A stretch of 64,000 nt of DNA from Winogradskyella sp. (GCF_003712105.1 NZ_RHLG01000001.1:868001-932000); one strand, 5' to 3'. Numbered from the stretch's first letter, positions 15,999 through 26,700 are shown. A program made the numbers and translations. Notes: a model not told the origin generated them from the letters alone.

Positions 15999-18922
15999 AA
16001 TTAGCTTTCTTAGTCTCATCACTAATTGTATTTACAAGTATTAGCTCTTATTCTCAAAATTTAGAAAACTCTAAATGGTATTTTGGAATAAATGCAGCAT
16101 TAAATTTTGACACGCCTTCTAATAACCCAGAGCCCATAATAGGTCCAAACTCTATGTCTACTAGGCGGAATGCTGCTTCTGTTGCAGATGAAAACGGAAA
16201 TTTATTGTTCTACTCTGACGGTAACACAGTTTACAGTAGTAACCACCAAGTTATGGTAAACGGTAATAATTTAAGTGGTAGTAAAGAAAATATTCAAGGG
16301 GCACTGATTGTACCTGCTCCAGAAGGGTGCCAAAAATATTTTTTGTTTAATCTTAATGGAACTTCACCAAATATTATTGATAGGGGCTTAACTTATAATG
16401 TTATAGATATGAGTTTAAATAATGGTCTTGGCGAAGTGATTGATAAAAATATAGTATTAATATCTTCAAACGATATAGCTGGTAGCATATACTCAAATAA
16501 AATAACTTCTACTTTACATACTGAAAGAGATAAAGTATGGGTAGTAGTACAAATCAGAGATAAATTTTACTCTTACTTAGTTACTAATTCTGGTGTACAA
16601 ATACCAGTTATTTCTGGTATTGATGTTAACGGGTTAACAATAAATGATGAGTGGTCAGGATATGGAGGATTTAAAATTTCTCCTAATGGAAGGAGACTTG
16701 GAGCATGCTATAGTTCTATTACAGGTAATGGAGGTGTACATGTATATGACTTTGATGCAACAACAGGCTTAATAAGTAATTTAAATGTTTTACCCAATAG
16801 TTCTTCTTTTTTTCTACCATTAGGGTTAGAATTCTCTCCTAATTCAAATTATATATACTACTCAACATTAAACTCTTTATTTCAAGACGATGTGCCTAGA
16901 ATTAATAAAGAATCAAAGCTGTATCAAGTTGGCCTAAATAATAATAGAAGATTAGCTGTTAACCCTGTTATTATTGGAAACTTAAATGATAATGGATTAT
17001 TACAATTAGGAAGAAATGGTAAAATATACCTTGCTGGTTCGGGTAATATTTTGGGAGTTATTAACAATCCTGATGTTTTTGGGCTTGGAGCAGGTTATCA
17101 ACAAAATGGTGTTGCACTACCTAACGGAACTATGGCAAATTTCTCATTACCACTTTGGGTCAATGTACCAAATGTTAATAATAGCTGCGATGTATCTAAC
17201 TTTATAACTACCTGGCAAGTAGACAACACAGACCCAACAATAACGATACCTACCTTTCCGGGCGAAACCTATAACTATGATGTAGATTGGGAAGGTGATG
17301 GCGTATTTGATGATTTTGGAGTTATTGGAGATATAACCCATGATTATGGAACATCTGGAACTTATGAAGTACATATCAGAGGAGATTTCCCAAGGATTTT
17401 TTTTAATAGTGGTTTATCTAATAATACATCTGCTAACCATGATAAAATAATCGCAGTTAATCAATGGGGTTCTCAAGTATGGACATCTATGGTCTGGGCC
17501 TTTAGCGGCTGTGGCTTTTTAGAGGTTTCTGCAAATGACACACCTGATTTATCCATAGTTACTGATATGTCTTGGATGTTTTACAATTGCCATATTTTGA
17601 ATCAATCCCTAAATAATTGGGATGTGAGTAATGTTACTAATATGTCTTGGATGTTTTCTCATGCATATGCTTTCAATCAACCGTTGAATAATTGGGATGT
17701 AAGTAATGTTACTAATATGAGAAGTATGTTTTCTCATGCAGATACTTTCAATCAACCGTTGAATAATTGGGAAGTAAGTAATGTTACTAATATGAGAAGT
17801 ATGTTTTCTCATGCAGATACTTTCAATCAACCCTTAAATAATTGGGATGTAAGTAATGTTACTAATATGAACGGCATGTTTTCTTATGCATATGTTTTCA
17901 ACCGATCATTAAATAATTGGGATGTAAGCAATGTTACTGATATGGGTTATATGTTTTTTCACTCAGATGTTTTTACTCAACCATTGAATAATTGGGATGT
18001 AAGCAATGTTAATAATATGAGAGGTATGTTTTCTAACGCATTTGCTTTCAATCAATCCTTAAATGATTGGGATGTGAGTAATGTTACTGATATGGGTTAT
18101 ATGTTTATAGAATCAGATGCTTTTAATCAGCCTTTGAATAATTGGGATGTAAGTAATGTTACGGATATGTCTTGGATGTTTTCTAGTTCATCTGTTTTCA
18201 ATCAGCCCTTGAATGATTGGGATGTAAGTAATGTTACGGATATGAATGCTATGTTTTATTTTGCAGATGTTTTCAACCAACCCTTAAATGATTGGGATGT
18301 AAGTAATGTTACAGATATGTCTTGGATGTTTTCTAATTCAGAATCTTTTAATCAACCCTTGAATAATTGGGATGTGATTAATACCACTGACATGAGTTAT
18401 ATGTTTTATTTTGCAGATGTTTTCAATCAACCCTTAAATGATTGGGATGTGAGCAGTGTTACAGATATGAATAGTATACTAGCTTATACAAATTTATCAA
18501 CATTTAATTACGATCAAACCTTAATAGGTTGGAGTGAGTTAAATAGTTTGCAAACAAGCGTTAATTTTGGAGCACTCGGTGTAACCTATTGCTCAGGAGC
18601 ATCAGCTAGACAGAACCTCATCGATGATTTTGGTTGGACTATTGACGACGGTGGTATTGCTCCTAGTTGTAAAATTTCTGCTAGACATGATATAGATTTA
18701 AACATATTTCCAAATCCGACTAGGAATATTATAAATTTAGACTTTACATCTCAAAATAGTTTTAATTTTTATACTGAAGTGAAAAATATTTATGGTGTCA
18801 CTATTATTGTATCTAATAATAAAAAATACATTGACCTTAGTAAATTAAAAACAGGAATCTATTTTATTAAAGTAACTACAGATTTAGGAGAAACCATTAT
18901 AAAACAAGTCATTAAAAAATGA
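15989..18922 (+). CDS. BspA/DUF285-repeat surface protein with T9SS type A sorting domain
   Basis: Secreted surface protein of 977 residues, probably for adhesion or binding. Order: signal peptide (1-23), a beta-propeller-like region common in flavobacterial surface proteins (WYFGINAALNFDT, GNLLFYSDGNTVY), a PKD-like stretch around 400-470, then about 12 repeats of 25 residues (pattern NVTDMSWMF...FNQPLNNWDVS) of the DUF285/BspA leucine-rich-like type, and a T9SS type A C-terminal domain (NIFPNPTRNIINLDF, GIYFIKV, final IIKQVIKK). DUF285 repeats are best known from Mycoplasma lipoproteins and BspA-like adhesins. The start codon is inside an inverted repeat. The ligand is unknown. Confidence 0.88.
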   Translation: MKLKLAFLVSSLIVFTSISSYSQNLENSKWYFGINAALNFDTPSNNPEPIIGPNSMSTRRNAASVADENGNLLFYSDGNTVYSSNHQVMVNGNNLSGSKENIQGALIVPAPEGCQKYFLFNLNGTSPNIIDRGLTYNVIDMSLNNGLGEVIDKNIVLISSNDIAGSIYSNKITSTLHTERDKVWVVVQIRDKFYSYLVTNSGVQIPVISGIDVNGLTINDEWSGYGGFKISPNGRRLGACYSSITGNGGVHVYDFDATTGLISNLNVLPNSSSFFLPLGLEFSPNSNYIYYSTLNSLFQDDVPRINKESKLYQVGLNNNRRLAVNPVIIGNLNDNGLLQLGRNGKIYLAGSGNILGVINNPDVFGLGAGYQQNGVALPNGTMANFSLPLWVNVPNVNNSCDVSNFITTWQVDNTDPTITIPTFPGETYNYDVDWEGDGVFDDFGVIGDITHDYGTSGTYEVHIRGDFPRIFFNSGLSNNTSANHDKIIAVNQWGSQVWTSMVWAFSGCGFLEVSANDTPDLSIVTDMSWMFYNCHILNQSLNNWDVSNVTNMSWMFSHAYAFNQPLNNWDVSNVTNMRSMFSHADTFNQPLNNWEVSNVTNMRSMFSHADTFNQPLNNWDVSNVTNMNGMFSYAYVFNRSLNNWDVSNVTDMGYMFFHSDVFTQPLNNWDVSNVNNMRGMFSNAFAFNQSLNDWDVSNVTDMGYMFIESDAFNQPLNNWDVSNVTDMSWMFSSSSVFNQPLNDWDVSNVTDMNAMFYFADVFNQPLNDWDVSNVTDMSWMFSNSESFNQPLNNWDVINTTDMSYMFYFADVFNQPLNDWDVSSVTDMNSILAYTNLSTFNYDQTLIGWSELNSLQTSVNFGALGVTYCSGASARQNLIDDFGWTIDDGGIAPSCKISARHDIDLNIFPNPTRNIINLDFTSQNSFNFYTEVKNIYGVTIIVSNNKKYIDLSKLKTGIYFIKVTTDLGETIIKQVIKK
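17618..18517 (+). repeat. Tandem array of 75-bp coding repeats (DUF285 units)
   Basis: Twelve in-frame units of exactly 75 bp start at 17618 and recur at 17693, 17768, 17843 and so on to 18443; the last is degenerate. Each codes for 25 residues beginning WDVSNVT. Units 2 and 3 (17693-17767, 17768-17842) differ at about 3 of 75 bases, showing a recent duplication. Confidence 0.92.
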
Positions 18923-18960
18923 TAATAAATTCTTTGTACATTTTAAGTATTGTTACCTGA

Positions 18961-19038
18961 GTTAGATTTTCAACACTCGAAGCGATTTGTAAAGCATTAG
19001 ATTGCCAACCAAGTGATATTTTGGAGTACACAGAATAA
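18961..19038 (+). pseudogene. Remnant of an XRE/YozG-like HTH regulator gene
   Basis: The only coding trace in the 207-base gap between two surface-protein genes. In one frame it reads STLEAICKALDCQPSDILEY, two more residues and a stop at 19036-19038. This is the C-terminal end of small HTH regulators of the HTH_26/YozG type (TLEAICKALDCQPGDIL is their hallmark). The frame is stopped just upstream at 18958-18960 and no N-terminal HTH helices or start codon can be found, so only the last third of the gene remains. Such regulators usually follow a DUF2975 gene, which is also absent. Confidence 0.65.
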
Positions 19039-19112
19039 GGTTATAAGCTCTATATTTTAACTATTACTTGGGTTTTATTAGCATTTCTGTATTTAGTTTT
19101 TTTCTATTTTTA

Positions 19113-19129
19113 GATTTCGATCCGAAATC
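19113..19129 (+). promoter_or_regulatory. Inverted repeat abutting the start codon
   Basis: GATTTCG and CGAAATC are perfect 7-base arms around ATC, ending at the base before the ATG at 19130. Position parallels the inverted repeat at the start of the preceding surface-protein gene. Confidence 0.5.
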
Positions 19130-21799
19130 ATGGTTAAAGCCAAATATAAAAATAGATGCCTTACAATATTGTTCACATGCTTTATTGTTACAAATATGTT
19201 TGCTCAGTTAAATAGCACTACAGTTGGAAGTGCATCTGATATAGGCAATAATTGCTTTATAATTACACCAGCATTAAACAACCAAGCTGGCGGCGTTTGG
19301 TACGATAATGCAATCGATTTTGATAATGATTTTACAATCTATTTTCAAGCAAATTTTGGAGATCAAGATGCTAATGGTGCGGATGGTATGGCGCTTGTTT
19401 TTAAAGATAATCCTAATGCGCAAATCGGTAATACGGGAGGTGGAATGGGTTATCAAGGCATAGGCGCACCCTTAGATCCCATATCAAATGCATCATTAAT
19501 CATCGAATTTGACACCTATCGAAATAATAGTCCCTCTGAAGGTCTGCTAGCTGATCCGTTTTATGATCATATTGCAATACAAAGAAACGGTGATCCTTTT
19601 CATAATAATGCAGTTGCCAATTTAGCTGGACCTATACAAGCAAGTTCTACCAGTGTAGATATAGAAGATGGTGATACACATGAAGTCAAAATACAATGGA
19701 TAGCTTCGTTAAATATGCTTAATGTTTTTTTTGATTGCGATTTTAGATTAAGCTTAGATAATTTTGATATTAAAAATGTAATATTTTCTGGAGACGACTC
19801 TGTCTTTTTTGGGTTTGTAGGTTCTACAGGAGGCTTAAATAATTTACACCAAGTTTGTTTTAATAGTATCACATTTGTAGATAACCTAAATTTACAAGAT
19901 GCTACGATATGCGAAAATGAGTTTGTTAGTATCGATGCATCTATTCCAAGTGGTGTGAACTATATGTGGGCACCAACTGATGGTGTTAGTAATCCTAATA
20001 TTCCTAACCCAGTATTAATGCCTTCCGTGACTACAACATATACTGTTGAAATACGTGATATATGTGGAGAAACATCTTTTGAAGATGTCACCGTAAATGT
20101 TACTCCAAATATTACGCCCACATTTGATGCAGTATCACCAATCTGTTCAGGAGAAGCATTAGCACCTTTACCAACCACATCCAATAATGGTATTACAGGG
20201 ACATGGGCACCAGCCATAGACAATACGCAGACCACGACTTATACATTTACACCAAACCCTGGAGAATGTGCGTTTACGGAGACTTTAACTGTAACAGTGA
20301 ATCCCAATATTATACCCACATTTGATGCGGTATTTCCAATTTGTTCAGGTGATGCATTAGCGCCATTGCCGACCACATCAAATGATGGTTTTACAGGTAC
20401 TTGGTCACCAGCATTAGATAATACGCAGACCACAACCTATACATTTACACCAGATGCAGGGCAAGGTTGTGTAATAAATCAAACACTGGAGATTATTGTA
20501 AATCCTATTATAGCTCCAACATTTGATGCGGTATCGCCTATTTGTTCAGGAGAAGCCTTAGCACCATTACCAACCACATCCAATAATGGTATTACAGGTA
20601 CATGGACACCAGCCTTAGATAATACACAAACCACAACCTATACGTTTACACCAAACCCTGGAGAATGTGCGTTTACAGAGACGCTAACTATAACAGTGAA
20701 TCCTAACATCGCTCCTACATTTGATTCGGTGTCACCAATTTGTTCAGGAGAAGCATTAGCACCATTACCAACCACATCCAATAACGGTATTACGGGGACT
20801 TGGACACCAGCATTAGACAATACGCAAACAACAACCTATACATTTACACCCGGTCCAGATGAATGTGCGTTTACAGAGACACTAACCATAATAGTGATTC
20901 CTAATATCATACCAACATTTGATGCTGTGACACCCATTTGTTTTGGAGAAGCATTAGCTCCATTACCAACCACATCAAACAACGGTATTACTGGTGTCTG
21001 GTCACCAGCATTAGATAATACGCAGACTACTACCTATACTTTTACACCAGATATTGGGCAGGGATGTGTTATAAATCAAACACTAGAAATAGTTGTAATT
21101 ACGCCTATGCTGCCAACATTTAACTCTTTTGGTCCTATTTGTTCAGGAGATGTATTAGAGCCATTACCCACTATTTCTAATGAAGGCATAACAGGTAATT
21201 GGTCACCAGCAATAGACAATACGCAAACTACAAATTACACATTTACACCAGATCCAGGACAGTGTTCTGCACCCATTACAGAAACGATTACGGTACTCGA
21301 AATATCAGAATTATCTATTGCTGTTGATTTAGTTTCTCAGCCTTTTTCAGGGAGTCAGACTGTTATTGCTAATGTGATTGGCGGCACAGGAGATTATATA
21401 TATCAGCTTGATAATGGTCCATGGGTAAGCACTAATTCTTTTAGTAATATTTCTGGTTGCGACATTCATACTATCAGAGCAAGTGAAGCTTCTGGTTGTA
21501 GCAATATTGTTAGTGAGACATTTCAAGTTCTAGATTATCCCAAATTTTTTACTCCTAATGGAGATGTTTATAACAACTTTTGGAATATTTCCTGTTTGGC
21601 AAACCAACCAAGTTCTATAATCAGTATTTTTGATAGATATGGAAAGCTCTTAAAACAGATTAGTCCTGCTAGTTCAGGTTGGGATGGCACCTATAATGGT
21701 AATTTAATGCCAAGTAATGACTATTGGTTTCAAGTAAACTACATAGATAATGATGGGTTACCAAGAGTTTTTTCCTCACATTTTTCATTAAAAAGATAA
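19130..21799 (+). CDS. L-type lectin-domain protein with repeats and T9SS type B sorting domain
   Basis: Secreted protein of 889 residues, likely carbohydrate-binding. After a signal peptide (about 1-25, ending MFAQ) comes a legume/L-type lectin sandwich to about 245 (NQAGGVWYDNAIDFDNDFTI, GADGMALVFKDN, IIEFDTY). An Ig-like stretch follows, then six near-identical units of about 66 residues (PTFDAVSPICSGEALAPLP, TYTFTP) with paired cysteines, and a gliding-motility-type T9SS type B sorting domain (FFTPNGDVYNNFWNI, IFDRYGKLLKQI, DYWFQV, final FSLKR). Cargo with type B domains is exported by the T9SS and held at the surface by partners such as PorP/SprF-like proteins. The sugar ligand is unknown. 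Confidence 0.88.
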   Translation: MVKAKYKNRCLTILFTCFIVTNMFAQLNSTTVGSASDIGNNCFIITPALNNQAGGVWYDNAIDFDNDFTIYFQANFGDQDANGADGMALVFKDNPNAQIGNTGGGMGYQGIGAPLDPISNASLIIEFDTYRNNSPSEGLLADPFYDHIAIQRNGDPFHNNAVANLAGPIQASSTSVDIEDGDTHEVKIQWIASLNMLNVFFDCDFRLSLDNFDIKNVIFSGDDSVFFGFVGSTGGLNNLHQVCFNSITFVDNLNLQDATICENEFVSIDASIPSGVNYMWAPTDGVSNPNIPNPVLMPSVTTTYTVEIRDICGETSFEDVTVNVTPNITPTFDAVSPICSGEALAPLPTTSNNGITGTWAPAIDNTQTTTYTFTPNPGECAFTETLTVTVNPNIIPTFDAVFPICSGDALAPLPTTSNDGFTGTWSPALDNTQTTTYTFTPDAGQGCVINQTLEIIVNPIIAPTFDAVSPICSGEALAPLPTTSNNGITGTWTPALDNTQTTTYTFTPNPGECAFTETLTITVNPNIAPTFDSVSPICSGEALAPLPTTSNNGITGTWTPALDNTQTTTYTFTPGPDECAFTETLTIIVIPNIIPTFDAVTPICFGEALAPLPTTSNNGITGVWSPALDNTQTTTYTFTPDIGQGCVINQTLEIVVITPMLPTFNSFGPICSGDVLEPLPTISNEGITGNWSPAIDNTQTTNYTFTPDPGQCSAPITETITVLEISELSIAVDLVSQPFSGSQTVIANVIGGTGDYIYQLDNGPWVSTNSFSNISGCDIHTIRASEASGCSNIVSETFQVLDYPKFFTPNGDVYNNFWNISCLANQPSSIISIFDRYGKLLKQISPASSGWDGTYNGNLMPSNDYWFQVNYIDNDGLPRVFSSHFSLKR
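20117..21310 (+). repeat. Six tandem 198-201-bp coding repeats
   Basis: Units start at 20117, 20315, 20516, 20714, 20912 and 21113 and encode about 66-67 residues each. Units fall into two types by their ends: CAFTETLT (1, 3, 4) and GCVINQTLE (2, 5), suggesting duplication of a two-unit block; unit 6 is the most diverged. Confidence 0.9.
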
Positions 21800-21810
21800 G
21801 TGATAACGTT

Positions 21811-22542
21811 TTAAAATAGTGTGTCTTTCTGTACTTCCTCAATGATATAAGGCTTGTTTGTGTCAATACCTTTTTTATAAAAGTCTCTACTAACAGCATG
21901 TGCTTTGAATGGTTTTGAGCTCATACCAGTTGCTATTATTTCATTTATTTCTGGTTCGCTAAGCCCATTGTCAAGCCAATCTTCATAATAATGCTCGTCT
22001 AGGACTAAAGGCATCCTTTTGCGCTTGTTGTGTACTTCTGCAAAAAACTCATTCGCATTTGTAGTGAGTATAGTTGCAGTAAAATTGGTTTCATCTATTT
22101 CGTTATATAGGCCTGCAAATAAAAATAACTGTCCTGTTTTATCTTCATGAGTTGGTTGGTAGCAGAAATATGGAATTGCTTTACCGTTTTCATGATGTGG
22201 TTCAAAAAAACCATCTGCTAAGATGAGACATCTTTTTTCTTCAGCACTCTCACGGAATGAGGGTTTTTCATAAATACTTTCACCACGAGCATTTAGTGTA
22301 TTGCTTTTTTTTCGAAAACCTTCAGGATTATGAATTGCCCAATCTGGTACTAATCCCCAACTTGCATTATAAATAACATTTGGTTCGTTCATTTTTATAA
22401 TTTGTAAGTTGCCATGGGTAAAACCGTTGAGATGGTAATATGGTGTATACTCTACTGATGGGTGAAATTTAGCAGCAATACTATCTCTTAATTTTTTTTC
22501 AATTTTTTCGCGCTGTTTTCTTAATGCAGTGGAATAACACAT
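21811..22542 (-). CDS. SOS response-associated peptidase (SRAP, YedK/HMCES-like)
   Basis: Protein that covalently caps abasic sites in single-stranded DNA through its N-terminal cysteine, which is Cys2 here (MCYSTALRK). Other SRAP marks are the NARGESI motif, LILADGFFEPHHENGK with the catalytic Glu and conserved aromatic residues, and RMPLVLDEHYYEDWL. At 243 residues it fits the family. It is the last gene of an operon with a Y-family polymerase (20 bases upstream) and a second DnaE, so it fits a role in lesion tolerance during mutagenic repair. It converges on the lectin-domain gene with only 11 bases between. Confidence 0.92.
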   Translation of the reverse strand: MCYSTALRKQREKIEKKLRDSIAAKFHPSVEYTPYYHLNGFTHGNLQIIKMNEPNVIYNASWGLVPDWAIHNPEGFRKKSNTLNARGESIYEKPSFRESAEEKRCLILADGFFEPHHENGKAIPYFCYQPTHEDKTGQLFLFAGLYNEIDETNFTATILTTNANEFFAEVHNKRKRMPLVLDEHYYEDWLDNGLSEPEINEIIATGMSSKPFKAHAVSRDFYKKGIDTNKPYIIEEVQKDTLF

Positions 22543-22562
22543 GATTAAATGTAATCATTTTT

Positions 22563-23780
22563 TTATTGATGTCTATTTGCTAATAAAGGTGGAGGTTCGC
22601 CATTAAATGGATTCCAGCGACTTATGGTTTTGGCTTCTATTCCTGCAGCACTCATTACAATTCTATCACCATATCGTTCACGCATTTCATCCATAGCTTG
22701 AGCCAAATTAAGATGCATCTCGTTATCTTCGAATAAATTAACTTGGTGGCCACCTTCTACGAGGTGACTAAACTTTACACCAATAAGGCGTACTAGCAAT
22801 CTACGATTATATAGTTTCTTAAATAGCCCTAATACAATAGGAATTATATTGTGATCCATAGCACTATAAGGAATACGTTGTTGCTGTGTATAGGTTTGAA
22901 AATCTGAATATCGAATTTTAAAAGTAACACAAGCTGTAAGTTTGTTTCCACGGCGTAACTGAAAGGCTAAATTCTCTGCCATGGCAATAACCAAGCCTTT
23001 AAGTTTAATTACGTTTGTGGTGTCTTGCCCAAAAGTACGTTCGGTTGAAATAGATTTACGTTCGTGATATTGTACTACAGGGCTATTGTCTATACCATTG
23101 GCTTTTTTCCATATTGATAAACCATTTTTCCCAAGAACCTTATGCATGAGTTCCATAGGCATATCTTGCACAGTTTTAATACGCTTTACACCTAAATCGC
23201 ACAAAGCCTTGTAAGTTACATTACCAACCATTGGTATTTTTTTTACTGAAAGTGGCGCTAAAAAAGGTTTCTCATTTCCTTTAATAATATGTATTTGGTT
23301 ATTTGGTTTTGCCTCGCCCGTAGCAATTTTTGAAACGGTTTTATTTAAAGATAAGCCAAAGGAAATAGGCAATCCTGTTTCTTTAATAATCCGTTGCCGT
23401 AGCTCTGAAGCTAGCTTCTGACATCCAAAAAATTTATCCATACCTGTAAGATCTATATAAAACTCATCAATAGATGTTTTTTCGTAAAGAGGGACACTTT
23501 CTTTTATAACGTTTGTGACATTTTCAGAAAATTTAGTATAAACTCCTGTATTACCTCTAAGCACAATAGCTTCTGGACATAGCTGTTTTGCCATACGCAT
23601 GGGCATAGCAGAATGTACGCCATAGGTTCTGGCTTCATAACTACAAGAAGCGACAACGCCTCTGTCTCCTGTTCCACCAATCAAGATAGGTTTCCCATTA
23701 AGACGACTGTCTAAAAGGCGTTCACAAGACACAAAAAAAGTGTCTAAATCCATATGTACTATAGAGCGACTATTTATCAT
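22563..23780 (-). CDS. Y-family DNA polymerase IV-like translesion polymerase
   Basis: Error-prone polymerase that copies past DNA damage. The UmuC/DinB catalytic motifs are intact: MDLDTFFVSCE with the first metal Asp, SYEARTYGVHSAMPM, and SIDEFYIDLTG with the Asp-Glu pair, then a helix-hairpin-helix thumb and the little-finger domain (KSISTERTFGQDT). Length 405 is near that of DinB (about 350) and ImuB (about 500); because both active-site acidic sets are present it is a true polymerase, not an inactive ImuB. The start overlaps the end of the DnaE gene by 11 bases, so the two are co-translated. Confidence 0.9.
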   Translation of the reverse strand: MINSRSIVHMDLDTFFVSCERLLDSRLNGKPILIGGTGDRGVVASCSYEARTYGVHSAMPMRMAKQLCPEAIVLRGNTGVYTKFSENVTNVIKESVPLYEKTSIDEFYIDLTGMDKFFGCQKLASELRQRIIKETGLPISFGLSLNKTVSKIATGEAKPNNQIHIIKGNEKPFLAPLSVKKIPMVGNVTYKALCDLGVKRIKTVQDMPMELMHKVLGKNGLSIWKKANGIDNSPVVQYHERKSISTERTFGQDTTNVIKLKGLVIAMAENLAFQLRRGNKLTACVTFKIRYSDFQTYTQQQRIPYSAMDHNIIPIVLGLFKKLYNRRLLVRLIGVKFSHLVEGGHQVNLFEDNEMHLNLAQAMDEMRERYGDRIVMSAAGIEAKTISRWNPFNGEPPPLLANRHQ

Positions 23781-26700
23781 ATTGTGCCTTAAGGTCTTTG
23801 AAACTTTTCTTTTTTTGAAATGTTTGATTCTTTGAATTTATCGAATAGCGTGGGTCTTCAATTACAGCAAGGCGTTTAAATTTTGAAACTTCAATAGAAA
23901 CACAATCAAACTCTACCATTACTTTACCAATAATCTCATAAACGCCTTTTCCTCTAAAGGGGTATTTTGCTGCAATAGGAGGAAAATGAACGGTGTCTAT
24001 AAAATCGCCATCATAATCTAGAAATGTTCCAAAATGCATTCGCTTTCCGTTGGATGTACTTGTATTTTTAGTTGTTATCAAATACCCTTTAATTGTTACA
24101 AGTTTTTCTTTGAATTTTGGTAAATCCTTGGCCCTTAGTCTGCCAGGAAAAGAATGTTCTAGAAGGTAGAATGGGTTGCATAATGGAAAGCCCAACAACT
24201 CCATTTCGTCAAAAGCATTTTCTAAATCTGTATTTGATAGTTTGGGTGTTTTGTAATTTATTTTTTCAGTTTTAAATAAGGTCATGATGTGTTCTTGCAC
24301 TACCGTTTTACTGATTTTTAAATGCGCCTCCCAGAGTAATTCACGCTTATTAATATTTGTAAATCTAAAGGCATTTATTTTTATTAAAATAGTGATTTGC
24401 TCTACAGAAATTGGCACACGTTCTATAAAATCATCAAGAGAATTAAACACTCCGTGTAAATCTCGCTCACGTATAATACGTTTTATTGTTTTGGATTCTA
24501 AACCATGCAAAAACATAAAACCTAAAACAATAGTTTTACCTTTAATTATAGCATGCTTATACGATGTATTAATACACGGTGTTTCAATACTGCCACCGTG
24601 CATTCTGGCTTCGTGTACGTAGAGTTCTGTTCGGTAAAACCCACCGAAGTTATTAATGGTGGCTGTCATATATTCAAGAGGATAATAAGCTTTCAAGAAT
24701 AGACTTTGATAACTTTCTACGGCATAAGAAGCAGAATGACCTTTAGCAAAAGCATAGCCAGCAAAGCTTTCGATTTGACGCCATACGTCAGCAACAAACT
24801 CATAAGGTTTTCCATCGTTTTTACAGTTATCAAAAAATTGTTGTTTTACTTTTAAAAACTCTTCTCGAGAGCGAAATTTGCCTGACATACCTCGACGTAG
24901 CATATCAGCTTCGCCAAGAGTGAGGCCGCCAAAATAGTGTGCTACTTTAATAACATCTTCTTGATAAACCATCACGCCATAAGTATCTGGCATCAGTTTG
25001 GCAAGCACAGGATGCGCTTCTTGTCGTTTTTCAGGATAACGATAGCGTAAAATGTACTGCCGCATCATACCACTTTTGGCTACGCCAGGACGAATGACCG
25101 AACTTGCAGCTACCAGGCCCAAATAATTATCAACCTGTAATTTCTTTAAAAGCATACGCATGGCAGGTGATTCTACATAAAAACAGCCAATGGCTTTGGC
25201 ATTCTTTAAAAGGTGTTTTATGCGTTTATCTTGTTTAAAACGTTTAATGTCATGAATATCAAGTACAGATTGATTGGGATGATTGGAAGCGATAATAGTT
25301 ACAGCATCTTTAATTTTTCCTAATCCACGTTGGCTTAAAATATCGAACTTATAAAGCCCAATATCCTCAGCCACAACCATGTCAAATTGTGTAGTTGCAA
25401 AGCCTTTGGGTGGTATAAATGTTGCACCATAATAATGTATTGGTTTTTCGGAAATTAAAATACCACCAGCATGTATGCCGAGATAGTTGGGAAACCCTTC
25501 AATATATTGACTGTATTTTAAAACTAAAACTGATAGTCTATCGAGCTTATTAATATTAAACTTACCCTGGGTTAGCATATCCATCTCAGATTTTGGTAGC
25601 CCAAAAACTTTTCCTAATTCTCTAATAGAGGCTCTAAATTTAAAGGTGTTGTAAACAGTTAAAAGCGCAGTATGCTTAAAATTTTTGAAGATAAAGCTTA
25701 TGATATCATCACGGTCTTTCCATGAAAAATCAATATCAAAATCTGGTGGATTTTTACGAAACAAATTAATAAACCGCTCAAAATATAAATCGAGTTCAAT
25801 AGGATCTACATCTGTAATTCTTAATAAATAGGCAATGATACTATTGGCGCCACTGCCACGCCCAACATAGAAGTAGCCTTTGCTACGTGCATATTCTAAA
25901 ATCTTCCAGTTAATCAAAAAATAAGACACAAAACCTTTCTGTTTTATGATATTAAGCTCTTTATTAATGCGCTTATATATTTTCGAGTCAATATTGTTTC
26001 CATAGCGATAGGGTATGCCCTTGTAGGTAAGTTGTTCTAATAACTTATAATCAGAAGCTTCATTTTCAGTAAAGGATTTTTGATTTTTAGGGTTGGTGTT
26101 TTCAAAATCGAAATGGATTATGCAATTATTTAAAAGCTGCTGAGTGTTATCAATAATTTTTGGGAATTCAGAATACACTTCGCATAGATCATTATAGGGA
26201 AGCATCGTATCGTACTCACTGCCTTCTTCAGATTTTGGCAACTTGCTTAATAGTGTATTGTTATCTATGGCGCGTAGTAAGCGATGAGTATTAAACCCTT
26301 TTTTATTTTGAAATGAGACGGTTTTTAGAACCACTAGTTTTTCGCGATATTTATTCCATTTTGAAAACTTTAATTGGTTAAGATCTCTAGGCGTGATACC
26401 GAGAAACTCATTGGTGTTTAGATCAAAGTCTTTCCCTTTTTGATAAGGGTAAATAATAAAGCAACAATTTAAAATTTCACTAGGGCGTTCAGGGATTTTT
26501 AAGTCTTTATTGTGAAGAAACTTTGATAGATATGAATTTATGTTTTGAAACCCAAGGTTGTTTTTAGCAATTAAAATGAATTGTTGTTCTGCTTTATTCC
26601 TAAAGTCAACACCAAGGATTGGTTTTATTTTATACTTTTTAGACAATCTTACAATATCCATACATGCTGATGTCGTATTAATATCTGTTAGTGCTAGAGT

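Noticed and set aside
17609..17830. Open frame on the minus strand across the DUF285 repeats
   Set aside because: It is only the mirror of the repeat units, with the same repeated peptide and no gene features.
17618..18517. Regular 75-bp repeats that might suggest a CRISPR-like or satellite array
   Set aside because: They lie wholly in frame inside one long open reading frame, code for a known repeat type and have no spacers.
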